This document shows positions 51,023 to 59,390 of a stretch of DNA of 64,000 nucleotides, piece by piece. This stretch comes from Tersicoccus mangrovi (GTDB lineage Bacteria; Actinomycetota; Actinomycetes; Actinomycetales; Micrococcaceae). Each line of letters opens with the position of its first letter. Within the stretch, counting starts at the first letter, position 1. Under the pieces are notes generated by a model that worked only from the letters and a program-made list of their open reading frames with translations, did no database searches and was not told the DNA's origin. The DNA lies in NCBI RefSeq assembly GCF_036881825.1, contig NZ_JBAJMW010000001.1, positions 372,001 to 436,000 of the forward strand, in the 5' to 3' direction. A program made the position numbers and the translations under genes.

Positions 51023-52333
51023 CTAGTGGAACTGGCCCTCCTCGGTGGACCCGACCAGCGCCAGGGTGGAGCCGGACGGGTTGAGCGCGGTGGAGACCAG
51101 GTCGAAGTAGCCGGTGCCGACCTCGCGCTGGTGCTTGGTGGCGGTGTAGCCGCGGGACTCGGCACCGAACTCGCGCTCCTGCAGGTCCACGTAGGCGGAC
51201 ATGCCGTCACGGGCGTACCCGTGCGCCAGGTCGAACATCGAGTAGTTCAGGGCGTGGAACCCGGCCAGGGTGATGAACTGGAAGGTGAAGCCCATGGCGC
51301 CGAGCTCGCGCTGGAACTTCGCGATGGTCGCGTCGTCCAGGTGCTTCTTCCAGTTGAACGACGGCGAGCAGTTGTAGGCCAGCATCTGGTCCGGGTGCTC
51401 GGCCTTGACCGCCTCGGCGAAGCGGCGCGCCAGCTCGAGGTCCGGGGTGCCGGTCTCCATCCAGATCAGGTCCGAGTACGGGGCGTAGGCCTTGGCCCGG
51501 GCGATGCACGGCTCGATGCCGTTGCGCACCGTGTAGAAGCCCTCGGCGGTCCGCTCGCCCGTGAGGAACGGGACGTCCCGCTCGTCGACGTCGGAGGTGA
51601 TCAGGGTGGCCGCCTCCGCGTCGGTGCGGGCGACGACGACGGTCGGGGTGCCGGAGACGTCCGCCGCGAGCCGCGCGGCGTTGAGGGTGCGGATGTGCTG
51701 CTGGGTGGGGATCAGCACCTTGCCGCCGAGGTGGCCGCACTTCTTCTCGCTGGCCAGCTGGTCCTCCCAGTGCACGCCCGCGGCGCCGGCGGCGATCATG
51801 GACTTCATCAGCTCGTAGGCGTTCAGCGGGCCGCCGAAGCCGGCCTCGGCGTCGGCGACGATCGGCACCAGCCAGTCCTCGACGGATCGCTTGCCCTCCG
51901 CGAACTCGATCTGGTCGGCCCGCAGCAGCGCGTTGTTGATCCGGCGCACCACCGTCGGCACGGAGTTGACCGGGTAGAGCGACTGGTCGGGGTAGGTGTT
52001 GCCCGACGTGTTGGCGTCGGCCGCGACCTGCCAGCCCGAGAGGTAGATGGCCTGCAGCCCGGCCTTGACCTGCTGCACGGCCTGGTTGCCGGTCAGCGCG
52101 CCGAGCGCGTGGACGTAGCCGCCGTCCGCACGGCCCGCCTGGAGGGTGTCCCACAGCTTCTCGGCACCGCGGCGGGCGAGGGTGTGCTCCTCCTGCACGC
52201 GGCCGCGGAGACGGACGACGTCCTCGGCGGTGTAGTCGCGGGTGACGCCGTCCCACCGGGAGTCGGCCTCCCACTCCAGCGTCAGGGCCTCGGCCTGCTG
52301 CTGGAGGGACTGGTTCTGGCGATCCGTGCTCAT
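51023..52333 (-). CDS. aceA: Isocitrate lyase
   Basis: 436 residues. Active-site loop SEKKCGHLGGKVLIPTQQHIRTL with the catalytic cysteine near 199; VARTDAEAATLITSDVDERD; NCSPSFNWKKHLDD; IWMETGTPDLELARRF. Splits isocitrate to glyoxylate and succinate in the glyoxylate shunt. Start ATG 52333 with AAGGAG upstream. Divergent from the RamB-like gene; a 24-bp dyad lies in the 138-base spacer. Confidence 0.97.
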   Translation of the reverse strand: MSTDRQNQSLQQQAEALTLEWEADSRWDGVTRDYTAEDVVRLRGRVQEEHTLARRGAEKLWDTLQAGRADGGYVHALGALTGNQAVQQVKAGLQAIYLSGWQVAADANTSGNTYPDQSLYPVNSVPTVVRRINNALLRADQIEFAEGKRSVEDWLVPIVADAEAGFGGPLNAYELMKSMIAAGAAGVHWEDQLASEKKCGHLGGKVLIPTQQHIRTLNAARLAADVSGTPTVVVARTDAEAATLITSDVDERDVPFLTGERTAEGFYTVRNGIEPCIARAKAYAPYSDLIWMETGTPDLELARRFAEAVKAEHPDQMLAYNCSPSFNWKKHLDDATIAKFQRELGAMGFTFQFITLAGFHALNYSMFDLAHGYARDGMSAYVDLQEREFGAESRGYTATKHQREVGTGYFDLVSTALNPSGSTLALVGSTEEGQFH

Positions 52334-52435
52334 CGGATACTCCTTCGCGTCGATGCGGGTGGCGCACCCGACTCGGTGCGCCTTGCTGTGCACCTCACTT
52401 TTCTCGATCTGCACCGGCCTGAACCCGCGAAATGT

Positions 52436-52459
52436 CGTGAAGAAGTGACCTTCTTCACG
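52436..52459. promoter_or_regulatory. Perfect dyad in the aceA/RamB-like spacer
   Basis: CGTGAAGAA (52436-52444) and TTCTTCACG (52451-52459) form a perfect 9-bp-arm inverted repeat around GTGACC. It stands 12 bases from the RamB-like start codon and about 100 bases from aceA, and so could give both autorepression and control of aceA. Confidence 0.75.
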
Positions 52460-52471
52460 TATCGTGCAGAA

Positions 52472-53959
52472 ATGACCGCCGACGGATGGTACCGAGACCC
52501 CGCCGACCGCCGCGTGCGGGAGGACACTCCGGACCTGGACGTGATCAGCCTCGGCCGCCGGGTGCGGCACCTGCGCAAGCGCCGGGGCATGACGCTGGAC
52601 CAGGTCTCCGCCGCCGTGGGCACCGCGCCGAGCCAGCTCAGCCTCATCGAGAACGGCAAGCGCGAGCCGCGGCTGAGCCTGCTGCGCGCGCTCGCCACCA
52701 CCCTCGACGTCACGCTCGACGACCTGCTCGGCGCCGAGCCGCCCAGCCGGCGGGCGGCCCTGGAGATCGCCCTGGAGAAGGCGCAGCGCGGGCCGCTGTA
52801 CCAGTCACTCGGGCTGCCGACCATCCGCGTCGGGCCCCGCACGTCGACCGAGGTGCTCGAGGCCATCGTCGGGCTGCAGAGCGCCCTCGAACGGCAGCTC
52901 GAGGAGCAGATCGCCACCCCCGAGGAGGCCCGCCGCGCCAACACCGAGCTGCGGGCCGAGATGCGCCGGCGGGACAACTACTTCCCCGCGATCGAGCAGG
53001 AGGCCGGTGCCCTGCTCGACGCCGTCGAGTACACCGGCGGCCCCCTGTCCCAGCACGTCATCGCGGACATCGCCCGGCATCTGGACTTCACGCTGCACCA
53101 CGTCGGCAACCTGCCGCACTCGACCCGCTCGGTCACCGACCTGAAGAACCGGCGGATCTACCTGCCGCGCGGCAACGCCGAGGGTCACGACCCGCGGTCC
53201 GTGCTGCTGCAGGCGCTCGGCCACCACGTCCTCGGCCACGGCACGCCGAGCGACTACGGGGAGTTCCTCCGCCAGCGCGTGGAGACCAACTACTTCGCCG
53301 CCGCGCTGCTGCTGCCCGAGGCCGCGACGGTCTCGTTCCTGCAGCGGGCCAAGGCCGCGCGCGAGCTCGCCGTCGAGGACATCCGGGACGCCTTCGCCGT
53401 CTCCTACGAGACCGCCGCCCACCGGTTCACCAACCTGGCCACCCACCACCTGGGTATCCCGCTGCACTTCCAGAAGGTGCACCGCTCCGGGATCATCTAC
53501 AAGGCGTACGAGAACGACGGCGTGAGCTTCCCCGCAGACCACACGGGCGCGATCGAGGGCCAGCCGGTGTGCCGGTACTGGACCTCGCGCGAGGTGTTCG
53601 ACGTCTCGGACCAGTTCTCCGCGTTCAATCAGTACACCGACACCCCGGCGGGCACTTACTGGTGCACGGCGCGGACCGAGCACAGCGCGGGCGGCCTGTT
53701 CTCGCTGAGCATCGGCCTGCCCTACGCGCACGTGAAGTGGTTCCGCGGCCGGGAGACCACGGCCCGCTCGGTGTCGCGCTGCCCGGATCCGGACTGCTGC
53801 CGCCGACCGCCGTCGGCGCTCGCGGAGACGTGGGCCGGGCAGGCGTGGCCCAGCGCCCGGGCCCACTCGCACCTGATGGCGGCGCTGCCGCCGGGCGCGT
53901 TCCCGGGCGTGGACGAGACCGAGGTGTACGAGTTCCTACAGACGCAGGCGGAACGCTAG
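52472..53959 (+). CDS. RamB/ScfR-type regulator with XRE and IrrE-like domains
   Basis: 495 residues. HTH_XRE at about 25-85: LGRRVRHLRKRRGMTLDQVSAAVGTAPSQLSLIENGKREPRLSLLRALATTLDV. A middle helical region, then a peptidase-like (ImmA/IrrE) domain with LQALGHHVLGHG and RVETNYFAAALLLPE; the zinc motif reads HVLGH, without the catalytic Glu, in keeping with a sensor. C-terminal CRYWTSREVFDVSDQFSAFNQYTDTPAGTYWCTARTE with several Cys. RamB controls acetate and glyoxylate-shunt genes in corynebacteria and mycobacteria. ATG 52472 follows the dyad closely; there is no good ribosome binding site. Its stop overlaps the XRE-cupin stop. Confidence 0.88.
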   Translation: MTADGWYRDPADRRVREDTPDLDVISLGRRVRHLRKRRGMTLDQVSAAVGTAPSQLSLIENGKREPRLSLLRALATTLDVTLDDLLGAEPPSRRAALEIALEKAQRGPLYQSLGLPTIRVGPRTSTEVLEAIVGLQSALERQLEEQIATPEEARRANTELRAEMRRRDNYFPAIEQEAGALLDAVEYTGGPLSQHVIADIARHLDFTLHHVGNLPHSTRSVTDLKNRRIYLPRGNAEGHDPRSVLLQALGHHVLGHGTPSDYGEFLRQRVETNYFAAALLLPEAATVSFLQRAKAARELAVEDIRDAFAVSYETAAHRFTNLATHHLGIPLHFQKVHRSGIIYKAYENDGVSFPADHTGAIEGQPVCRYWTSREVFDVSDQFSAFNQYTDTPAGTYWCTARTEHSAGGLFSLSIGLPYAHVKWFRGRETTARSVSRCPDPDCCRRPPSALAETWAGQAWPSARAHSHLMAALPPGAFPGVDETEVYEFLQTQAER

Positions 53960-54522
53960 GAGCGTCCGGGCCGGGGAACCGTCACGACCCAGACGAAGTC
54001 CGCCGCGGGCGTGACGGCGTCGAACGCGCGGTCCTGGTCCGCGTCGATCCGCGCCGAACCCCGTTCGCCGATCCGCGTCTCCGCCTCGCCGCCGAGCACC
54101 CGCACCTCGCCGGCGGTCACGTGCACGATCGACGGCGGCGCTCCGACCGCCGGCCCGGTCTCGTACCGGTCGCCGCGGACGAGGTGCCAGGTCCACAGCT
54201 CGACCGTGGCCTCGGGGGTCTCGACGGCGTTGACGAGGTAGGCCCAGCTGCCCGCGTCGGTCGACCAGATCTCGACGCCGTCCGGCGCCGGCCGGTCATG
54301 GACGCCGACCAGCGCGGCGAAGCTCGTGCCGAGCGCGCCGGCGATCTTGTCGACGGTCGACAGGCTCGGGTTGGCCTGACCCAGTTCGACCTGGGTCAGC
54401 ATCCGGCGGCTGACGCCGCTGCGTTCGGCCAGGGCGACCACGCTCAGGTCCTGGCTCGTCCGCACGGCGCGGATGCGGTCGCCGACGAGCCGGGCCACGT
54501 CGGGGCGGATCTGCTCGCTCAT
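53956..54522 (-). CDS. XRE-cupin transcriptional regulator
   Basis: 188 residues. HTH in LVGDRIRAVRTSQDLSVVALAERSGVSRRMLTQVELGQANPSLSTVDKIAGALGTSFAALVG, then a cupin barrel (VELWTWHLVRGDRYETGP; SIVHVTAGEVRVLGGE; ARIDADQDRAFDAVT). Divergent from an MFS exporter with a perfect 16-bp palindrome between, so it most likely represses the exporter. ACGAGGAG before ATG 54522. It converges with the RamB-like gene, the two stop codons overlapping in four bases. Confidence 0.88.
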   Translation of the reverse strand: MSEQIRPDVARLVGDRIRAVRTSQDLSVVALAERSGVSRRMLTQVELGQANPSLSTVDKIAGALGTSFAALVGVHDRPAPDGVEIWSTDAGSWAYLVNAVETPEATVELWTWHLVRGDRYETGPAVGAPPSIVHVTAGEVRVLGGEAETRIGERGSARIDADQDRAFDAVTPAADFVWVVTVPRPGRS

Positions 54523-54572
54523 GCACTCCTCGTTCGCTTGTGGTCGGCGTCTCTGTCCTACCACGACCGATT

Positions 54573-54588
54573 GAGCACTATAGTGCTC
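54573..54588. promoter_or_regulatory. Perfect palindromic operator between XRE-cupin and MFS genes
   Basis: GAGCACTATAGTGCTC is a perfect 16-bp palindrome with a TATAGT core that could be a -10 element for the MFS gene. It lies 39 bases before the MFS start and 51 before the regulator. Confidence 0.85.
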
Positions 54589-54626
54589 ATGGTGAGATGC
54601 GCGGTGATCGAAACGGGGGCGACGCG

Positions 54627-55865
54627 ATGACGGAGACGCGCGCCGACGGCCACGTGAACGCCCCGACGATCGAACGGTCGTCACGTCGCCGCACCGACGT
54701 CCTGCGCTGGCAGATCGGCTACGGGACCTTCGGGGTGCCGCAGGCGGCGGCGCCGATCGCCTTCGCCCTCGTCGCCCTGGCGATCACCGGCTCCGCCGCG
54801 ACCGGTGCCGCGCTGGTGTTCACGATGACGACGGCGCAGGTGCTCGGCGCCGTGCCCGTGGCGCGACTCGGCACCCGCTTCGCCGGCGTCCCCTACCTGC
54901 GCATGCTCATCGCCATGAGGACGGCCGCCTTCGGCGTGCTCACCGTCCTCGCGGCGGTGGCCGCACCGTTCCCCTGGCTCGTGGCGCCGGTGGTCGTCGC
55001 GGGGGTGGTCAACGGTGCCGCTTATGGGTATCAGCGGATGCTGCTCAACCATCTCGTCGACCCGGCCCGGCTGCCGCGCGCGCTCGGGGTCGCCGCGACG
55101 CTGAACGAGGTGACGTTCGCTGTCGCGCCGGCGCTCGCCGCGCTGCTCGGCGCGCTCTCCCCCACGTGGGCGCTCGCAGCGGTCACCGTCCTCGGCGTCG
55201 CTCCCCTCGTCCTGCTGCCGAACGTGCCCGTCCCGGCGCCGGCACTCGACACCCCGTCGCACCGACCGCGGACACCGCGGCAGCCTTTTCCGCCGGGCGT
55301 GCTCCTGTGGCTGCTGTGCGCCGGGGCCAGCGGCGCCGTGGTCGCGGCGATCGAGGTGGGGGCGGTGTCCTTCGCCCTGTCCTTCGGACTCGGGCCCGGG
55401 TGGGCCTTCCTGTTCGCGCTCGTGCTGTGCGTGGGTTCGGTGAGCGGCGGCGTGTGGGTCAGCATCCGCAACCGGGTACCCGGGCTCGGCAAGGTCGCCG
55501 TCTTCCTCGCCGCCACCACCGCGGCGGCCGGCCTCGTCCTCGTCGGCGGCAACCTGGCGACGACCCTGGTCGGCGCCGCCGTCATCGGGTTCCTGCTGCC
55601 CGTGCTCGGGACGTTCTACTCGCTCGTCGTCGACCGGCTCTCCCCGCCCCACCGGCGCGCGGAACTGTTCGCCGTGCTGCGCACCGCGAACAACCTCGGC
55701 GTCATCGCCGTGAGCGGGCTGCTCGCCGTCCTCGGCCTCACCGCCGCCCTGGTCGGCTCGTTCGCCCTGCTCGTACTGTCCACCGTGCTGGTGACGGCGC
55801 ATGCCGTGCGCGAGCGCCGAGTCGTGCCTGCTCTGCCGGACGAGATTGACACCGGCGGTTCCTGA
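54627..55865 (+). CDS. MFS transporter
   Basis: 412 residues with about twelve hydrophobic helices (FGVPQAAAPIAFALVALAITGSAATGAALVFTM; LLWLLCAGASGAVVAAIEVGAVSFALSF; LGVIAVSGLLAVLGLTAALVGS). Motif-A-like loop between helices 2 and 3 is weak (RLGTRFAGVPYLRM). Likely an efflux-type MFS under control of the divergent regulator; no substrate can be deduced. ATG 54627 with GGGGGCGA before it. Confidence 0.8.
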   Translation: MTETRADGHVNAPTIERSSRRRTDVLRWQIGYGTFGVPQAAAPIAFALVALAITGSAATGAALVFTMTTAQVLGAVPVARLGTRFAGVPYLRMLIAMRTAAFGVLTVLAAVAAPFPWLVAPVVVAGVVNGAAYGYQRMLLNHLVDPARLPRALGVAATLNEVTFAVAPALAALLGALSPTWALAAVTVLGVAPLVLLPNVPVPAPALDTPSHRPRTPRQPFPPGVLLWLLCAGASGAVVAAIEVGAVSFALSFGLGPGWAFLFALVLCVGSVSGGVWVSIRNRVPGLGKVAVFLAATTAAAGLVLVGGNLATTLVGAAVIGFLLPVLGTFYSLVVDRLSPPHRRAELFAVLRTANNLGVIAVSGLLAVLGLTAALVGSFALLVLSTVLVTAHAVRERRVVPALPDEIDTGGS

Positions 55866-55877
55866 GCGGCGCCGGTG

Positions 55878-56816
55878 TCACCGCGTGTCGAGCGCGGCGA
55901 GGATGCGTCCGACGGAGCCGCCGAGGTTCCACTGCTCGCCGAGGGCCTCGACCCGTTCCCGCGCCTTGCCGGTGACCGGGTGCAGACGGGCGTCGCCCGA
56001 CCCCAGGTCGAGGTCCAGCTCCAGGTCGCGGACCACCCGGACGACGGGCGCGGCGGCCGCCAGGTAGTCCGCCGCCGCGGTGATCCTCGCGCGGGCGCCG
56101 CGGGACATCCCGCCGCCCTCGTCGGCCGCGGCCGCGATGACGCCGTCGAGGTCCCCGTGGTCGGCGATGAGCCCGGCCGCGGTCTTCTCCCCGACCCCGG
56201 CGACGCCGGACAGCCCGTCCGAGGTGTCGCCGCGCAGCACCGCGAAGTCGGCGTACTGGGCCGCGCCGATGCCGTACTTGTCCCGGATCACGGCGTCGGT
56301 GACGACCTCGATCCTGTTCATGCCGCGCGCGGTGTTGATCACCCGGATGCCGGCGTCGTCGTCGACCAGCTGGAACAGGTCGCGGTCGGAGGTGACGATG
56401 TCGACGGGCATGTCCGCGCGCGTGGCGAGGGTGCCGATGACGTCGTCGGCCTCGTGGTCCTCGGCCCCGATCCGGGCGATGCCGAGGGCCTCGAGGACCT
56501 CCCGGATCACGGGGATCTGCGGGTCGAGCAGCTCGGGGGTCTCCTCGACGTCGACGCCGTCGGGCACCTCCCGGCGCACGCGGTGCGCCTTGTACTCGGG
56601 GATCAGCGCGGTGCGCCAGTGCGGCCGCCAGTTCGCGTCCCAGCAGGCGACCAGGTCCGTCGGCTCGTACTCGCCGACGAGGCGTGCGATGGCGTCGAGG
56701 AGGCCGCGCACGGCGTTGACGCTGGTGCCGTCCGGCGCCTTCAGGGACTCCGGGAGCCCGTGGAAGGCGCGGAAGTACATGGCGGCGGTGTCCAGGAGCA
56801 TGAGGCGATCGGCCAT
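55878..56816 (-). CDS. Stand-alone 5'-3' exonuclease (FEN/PolA N-terminal type)
   Basis: 312 residues. MLLDTAAMYFRAFHG with the first Asp; VACWDANWRPHWRTALIPEYKAHR; GAEDHEADDVIGTLA (metal-binding E-D-D cluster), DIVTSDRDLFQLVDD, and the H3TH region GDTSDGLSGVAGVGEKTAAGLIADHG. It acts as a flap/5' exonuclease apart from DNA polymerase I, as is common in actinobacteria. ATG 56816. Converges with the MFS gene (12 bases). Confidence 0.93.
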   Translation of the reverse strand: MADRLMLLDTAAMYFRAFHGLPESLKAPDGTSVNAVRGLLDAIARLVGEYEPTDLVACWDANWRPHWRTALIPEYKAHRVRREVPDGVDVEETPELLDPQIPVIREVLEALGIARIGAEDHEADDVIGTLATRADMPVDIVTSDRDLFQLVDDDAGIRVINTARGMNRIEVVTDAVIRDKYGIGAAQYADFAVLRGDTSDGLSGVAGVGEKTAAGLIADHGDLDGVIAAAADEGGGMSRGARARITAAADYLAAAAPVVRVVRDLELDLDLGSGDARLHPVTGKARERVEALGEQWNLGGSVGRILAALDTR

Positions 56817-56886
56817 GCGGTGATCATGACACGCCGCCGGCCGCGGTCACGAGCTGCCACGAGCCGCCCGGTTCACCGACGCCGAC

Positions 56887-56933
56887 GGGCGGCCGTCCAC
56901 CCACCGGCTCAGCCGGGGAGCGGACGGCCGCCC
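56887..56933 (-). terminator. Long-stem terminator of the aldo/keto reductase gene
   Basis: GGGCGGCCGTCC (56887-56898) pairs perfectly with GGACGGCCGCCC (56922-56933). A smaller CCGGCT/AGCCGG hairpin lies inside the loop. It is 34 bases past the reductase stop. Confidence 0.8.
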
Positions 56934-56966
56934 ATCACGCGTGTGCTGGTCAGTGGTCGACCCAAC

Positions 56967-57953
56967 TCAGTGGTTGACCGAGCGCATCCCGTTCTCGTCG
57001 TACCGCTCACCGGAAGCGACACCGACGGGGGCCACCTCGTCGAGGGCGGCGAGCTCGTCGGCGGTCAGCTCGAGATCGGCCGCCGCGACGTTCTCCTGCA
57101 GGTAGGTGCGCCGCTTGGTGCCGGGGATCGCGACCACGGACTCCTGCGCGAGCACCCAGGCCAGCGCGAGCTGACCCGGCGTGACCTTGCGAGCGTCGGC
57201 CAGCTCCGTGACCTTCGCGACGACGGCGAGGTTCGCGTCGAGGTTGTCACCGCTGAAGCGCGGCGCGTTCTTGCGGAAATCGTCGTCGGCGAGCTGGTCC
57301 CGGCTCGTGATGGCCCCGGTCAGCAGGCCGCGGCCGAGCGGCGAATAGGCGACGAACGCGATGCCGAGCTCCCGCGTCGTGGCCAGCACACCGTTGGACT
57401 CGGGCTCGCGCTGGAACAGCGAGTACTCGGTCTGCACCGCGCTGATGGGGTGCGCGGCGTGCGCCCGGCGGATCGTCTCCGCGGACGCCTCGCTGATGCC
57501 GAGGTAGCGCACCTTGCCCTCGGTGACGAACTCGGCGAGCGCCCCGATGGTCTCCTCGATCGGCCGGTTCGAGTCGATGCGGTGCACGTAGTAGAGGTCC
57601 ACGTGGTCCCGCTTCAGATTCGTCAGCGACCGTTCGAGCGCCTTGCGGGCGTACTCGGGGCTCCCGTTGACCGGGCCCCGGCTGCCGTCCTCGCCGATCT
57701 CCGACCCGAACTTCGTGGCCAGTGCGTACTCGTCGGCGCGGTGGCCGATCGCCTTCGCGATCAGCTGCTCGTTGATGAACGGCCCGTACAGTTCGGCCGT
57801 GTCGATCAGACTGACCCCGAGATCGAGCGCGAGGTTGAGGGTCGCGGCCGATTCCTCGTCGTCCCGCGGTCCGTAGAAGGCGCTCATGCCCATCGCGCCG
57901 AGTCCTTCGTTGCTGGCCCGCAGCCCCTGGCTGCCCCATGCCACCGTCTTCAC
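56967..57953 (-). CDS. Aldo/keto reductase
   Basis: 328 residues, TIM barrel. Tetrad in LGVSLIDTAELYGPFINE (Asp, Tyr), EYALATKFGSEIG (Lys) and HVDLYYVHRID (His); later GIAFVAYSPLGRGLLTG, PGQLALAWVLAQ and IPGTKRRTYLQENVAAADLELT. Close to AKR13-type enzymes such as YakC. The start is GTG 57953 with AAGGAG upstream. General aldehyde reduction is likely. Confidence 0.92.
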   Translation of the reverse strand: MKTVAWGSQGLRASNEGLGAMGMSAFYGPRDDEESAATLNLALDLGVSLIDTAELYGPFINEQLIAKAIGHRADEYALATKFGSEIGEDGSRGPVNGSPEYARKALERSLTNLKRDHVDLYYVHRIDSNRPIEETIGALAEFVTEGKVRYLGISEASAETIRRAHAAHPISAVQTEYSLFQREPESNGVLATTRELGIAFVAYSPLGRGLLTGAITSRDQLADDDFRKNAPRFSGDNLDANLAVVAKVTELADARKVTPGQLALAWVLAQESVVAIPGTKRRTYLQENVAAADLELTADELAALDEVAPVGVASGERYDENGMRSVNH

Positions 57954-58053
57954 GGCAACTCCTTCGCGTCGTCTGTCTCTCGTCCTTCATCCTCAGTATG
58001 CTGCGGTTCAGGGGCCGGAGAAAGTCGCCGGCCATGACCGGAGGGAGAGGCCC

Positions 58054-58416
58054 ATGTCCAGGGAGAGCGAGTCACGGCTGACGGCGGACGGCCTGAGCCG
58101 CAACCTCGGCGGCGAGTACGCGCAGGAGCACGGCTACGGGGACGCGGAGAGCTACTCCGACGGCAGCGCCAAGCACGTCGACGACGACCACTTCCACGTC
58201 CACGACGAGGCGGCCGCCCCGTCGGAGGACACCGCTGCAGACGGCACCGCGTCGGAGAGCAACGCGGGTACCCCCGGCGAGCGCGGCACCACCGCGCAGG
58301 ACGACGAGTCCGCGGAGCCGAACGAGGGGCGCACCGAGCAGCTCGAGCAGGAGGCCTACGGCGAGAGCGGCTCAGGCAAGTCCGACCCCGGCGCGTTCAC
58401 CCAGGCGCCGGGCTGA
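58054..58416 (+). CDS. Small acidic, disordered protein
   Basis: 120 residues, nearly no hydrophobics; a histidine/aspartate cluster HVDDDHFHVHDE near 41-52, then serine/glycine/glutamate-rich text to the end. No structured domain or signal peptide. GGAGGGAGAGG precedes ATG 58054. It may be a stress-type or metal-binding hydrophilic protein; no family name can be given. Confidence 0.65.
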   Translation: MSRESESRLTADGLSRNLGGEYAQEHGYGDAESYSDGSAKHVDDDHFHVHDEAAAPSEDTAADGTASESNAGTPGERGTTAQDDESAEPNEGRTEQLEQEAYGESGSGKSDPGAFTQAPG

Positions 58417-58463
58417 TTCCGGGTCTTGACGCGACGGTACGCACGAACACCGAGCGCGACGAC

Positions 58464-58490
58464 GGCCCGGGCTGATCACCAGCCCGGGCC
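58464..58490. terminator. Bidirectional terminator
   Basis: GGCCCGGGCTG (58464-58474) and CAGCCCGGGCC (58480-58490) form an 11-bp perfect stem, plus one flanking C-G pair, with a 5-base loop. It lies between two convergent genes. Confidence 0.9.
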
Positions 58491-58523
58491 GCGGTGCGTC
58501 GTCATGCTCTCGTCAGCAGCGAC

Positions 58524-59390
58524 TCACCAGTCGTAGAACCCACGGCCGGACTTCTTGCCGAGCTCGCCCGCGGCGACCTTGTCCCGCAGCAGCTGCGGCG
58601 GGGCGAACCGGTCACCAAGGGTGGAGGCGAGGTAGTCGGCGATGTCGAGCCGCACGTCCAGGCCGACGATGTCGGTGAGCTTGAGCGGCCCGATCGGGTA
58701 CTTGTAGCCGAGCACCATCGCGGCGTCGATGTCCTCGGCGGAGGCGACGCCCTCCTCGAGCATCCGGATCGCCTCCAGACCGATGACCACGCCGAGGCGG
58801 GACGAGGCGAAGCCCGGGGCGTCGCGGACGACGACCGGGGTCTTGCCCAGGTCGTGGACCCACGCGGGCGCGAGGTCGCGCAGCTCGTCGCCGGTCTGCC
58901 CACCGATGACGACCTCGACGAGGCCCGAGGCGGGCACCGGGTTGAAGAAGTGCAGCCCGCAGAACCGCTCGGGGTGGCGCAGCCTGGCGGCGAGGACGTC
59001 GACGGACAGCGAGGACGTGTTCGTCGCCAACCACGCGTTGGCGCCGAGCCGCTTCTCGACCTCGGTCAGCGCCGTGACCTTGAGGTCGACGTCCTCCGGG
59101 ACGGCCTCGACGACCAGGCCGCGGCCGGTGAAGTCGTCGTAGTCGGTGGAGACGGACAGCCGGCCGGTCAGGGCTGCGAGGTCCTCGCTCGTCGTGCCGC
59201 GCTCGACGGAGGCCTGCAGCGAGGACTCCACCCGCTCCCGCGCCGCCGTCGCGGCCGCCTCGTCGCGCTCGACGACGACCAACTCGGCCCCGGCGAGGAC
59301 GAAGGCATGGGCGATGCCCGCGCCCATCCGGCCGCCGCCGAGGACACCCATGCGCGTGGGGATGGAGGTGGGGACGCTGGTGGCGCTCAT
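58524..59390 (-). CDS. paaH: 3-hydroxyacyl-CoA dehydrogenase (PaaH type)
   Basis: 288 residues. NAD site RMGVLGGGRMGAGIAHAFVLAG (GxGxxG), then LATNTSSLSVDVLA, HFFNPVPASGLVEVV (catalytic His) and GFASSRLGVVIGLEAIRMLEEG, LGYKYPIGPLKLTDIVGLD. It is the third gene of the thiolase-hydratase-dehydrogenase operon; in the phenylacetate route PaaH oxidises 3-hydroxyadipyl-CoA. It overlaps the hydratase stop (ATGA). As hydroxybutyryl-CoA dehydrogenases look alike, assignment rests on the operator and the gene context. Confidence 0.75.
   Translation of the reverse strand: MSATSVPTSIPTRMGVLGGGRMGAGIAHAFVLAGAELVVVERDEAAATAARERVESSLQASVERGTTSEDLAALTGRLSVSTDYDDFTGRGLVVEAVPEDVDLKVTALTEVEKRLGANAWLATNTSSLSVDVLAARLRHPERFCGLHFFNPVPASGLVEVVIGGQTGDELRDLAPAWVHDLGKTPVVVRDAPGFASSRLGVVIGLEAIRMLEEGVASAEDIDAAMVLGYKYPIGPLKLTDIVGLDVRLDIADYLASTLGDRFAPPQLLRDKVAAGELGKKSGRGFYDW

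Noticed and set aside
48860..52471. Upstream extension of the RamB-like reading frame across aceB and aceA
   Set aside because: The frame is open only because antisense GC-rich DNA lacks stops; domains begin right after ATG 52472.
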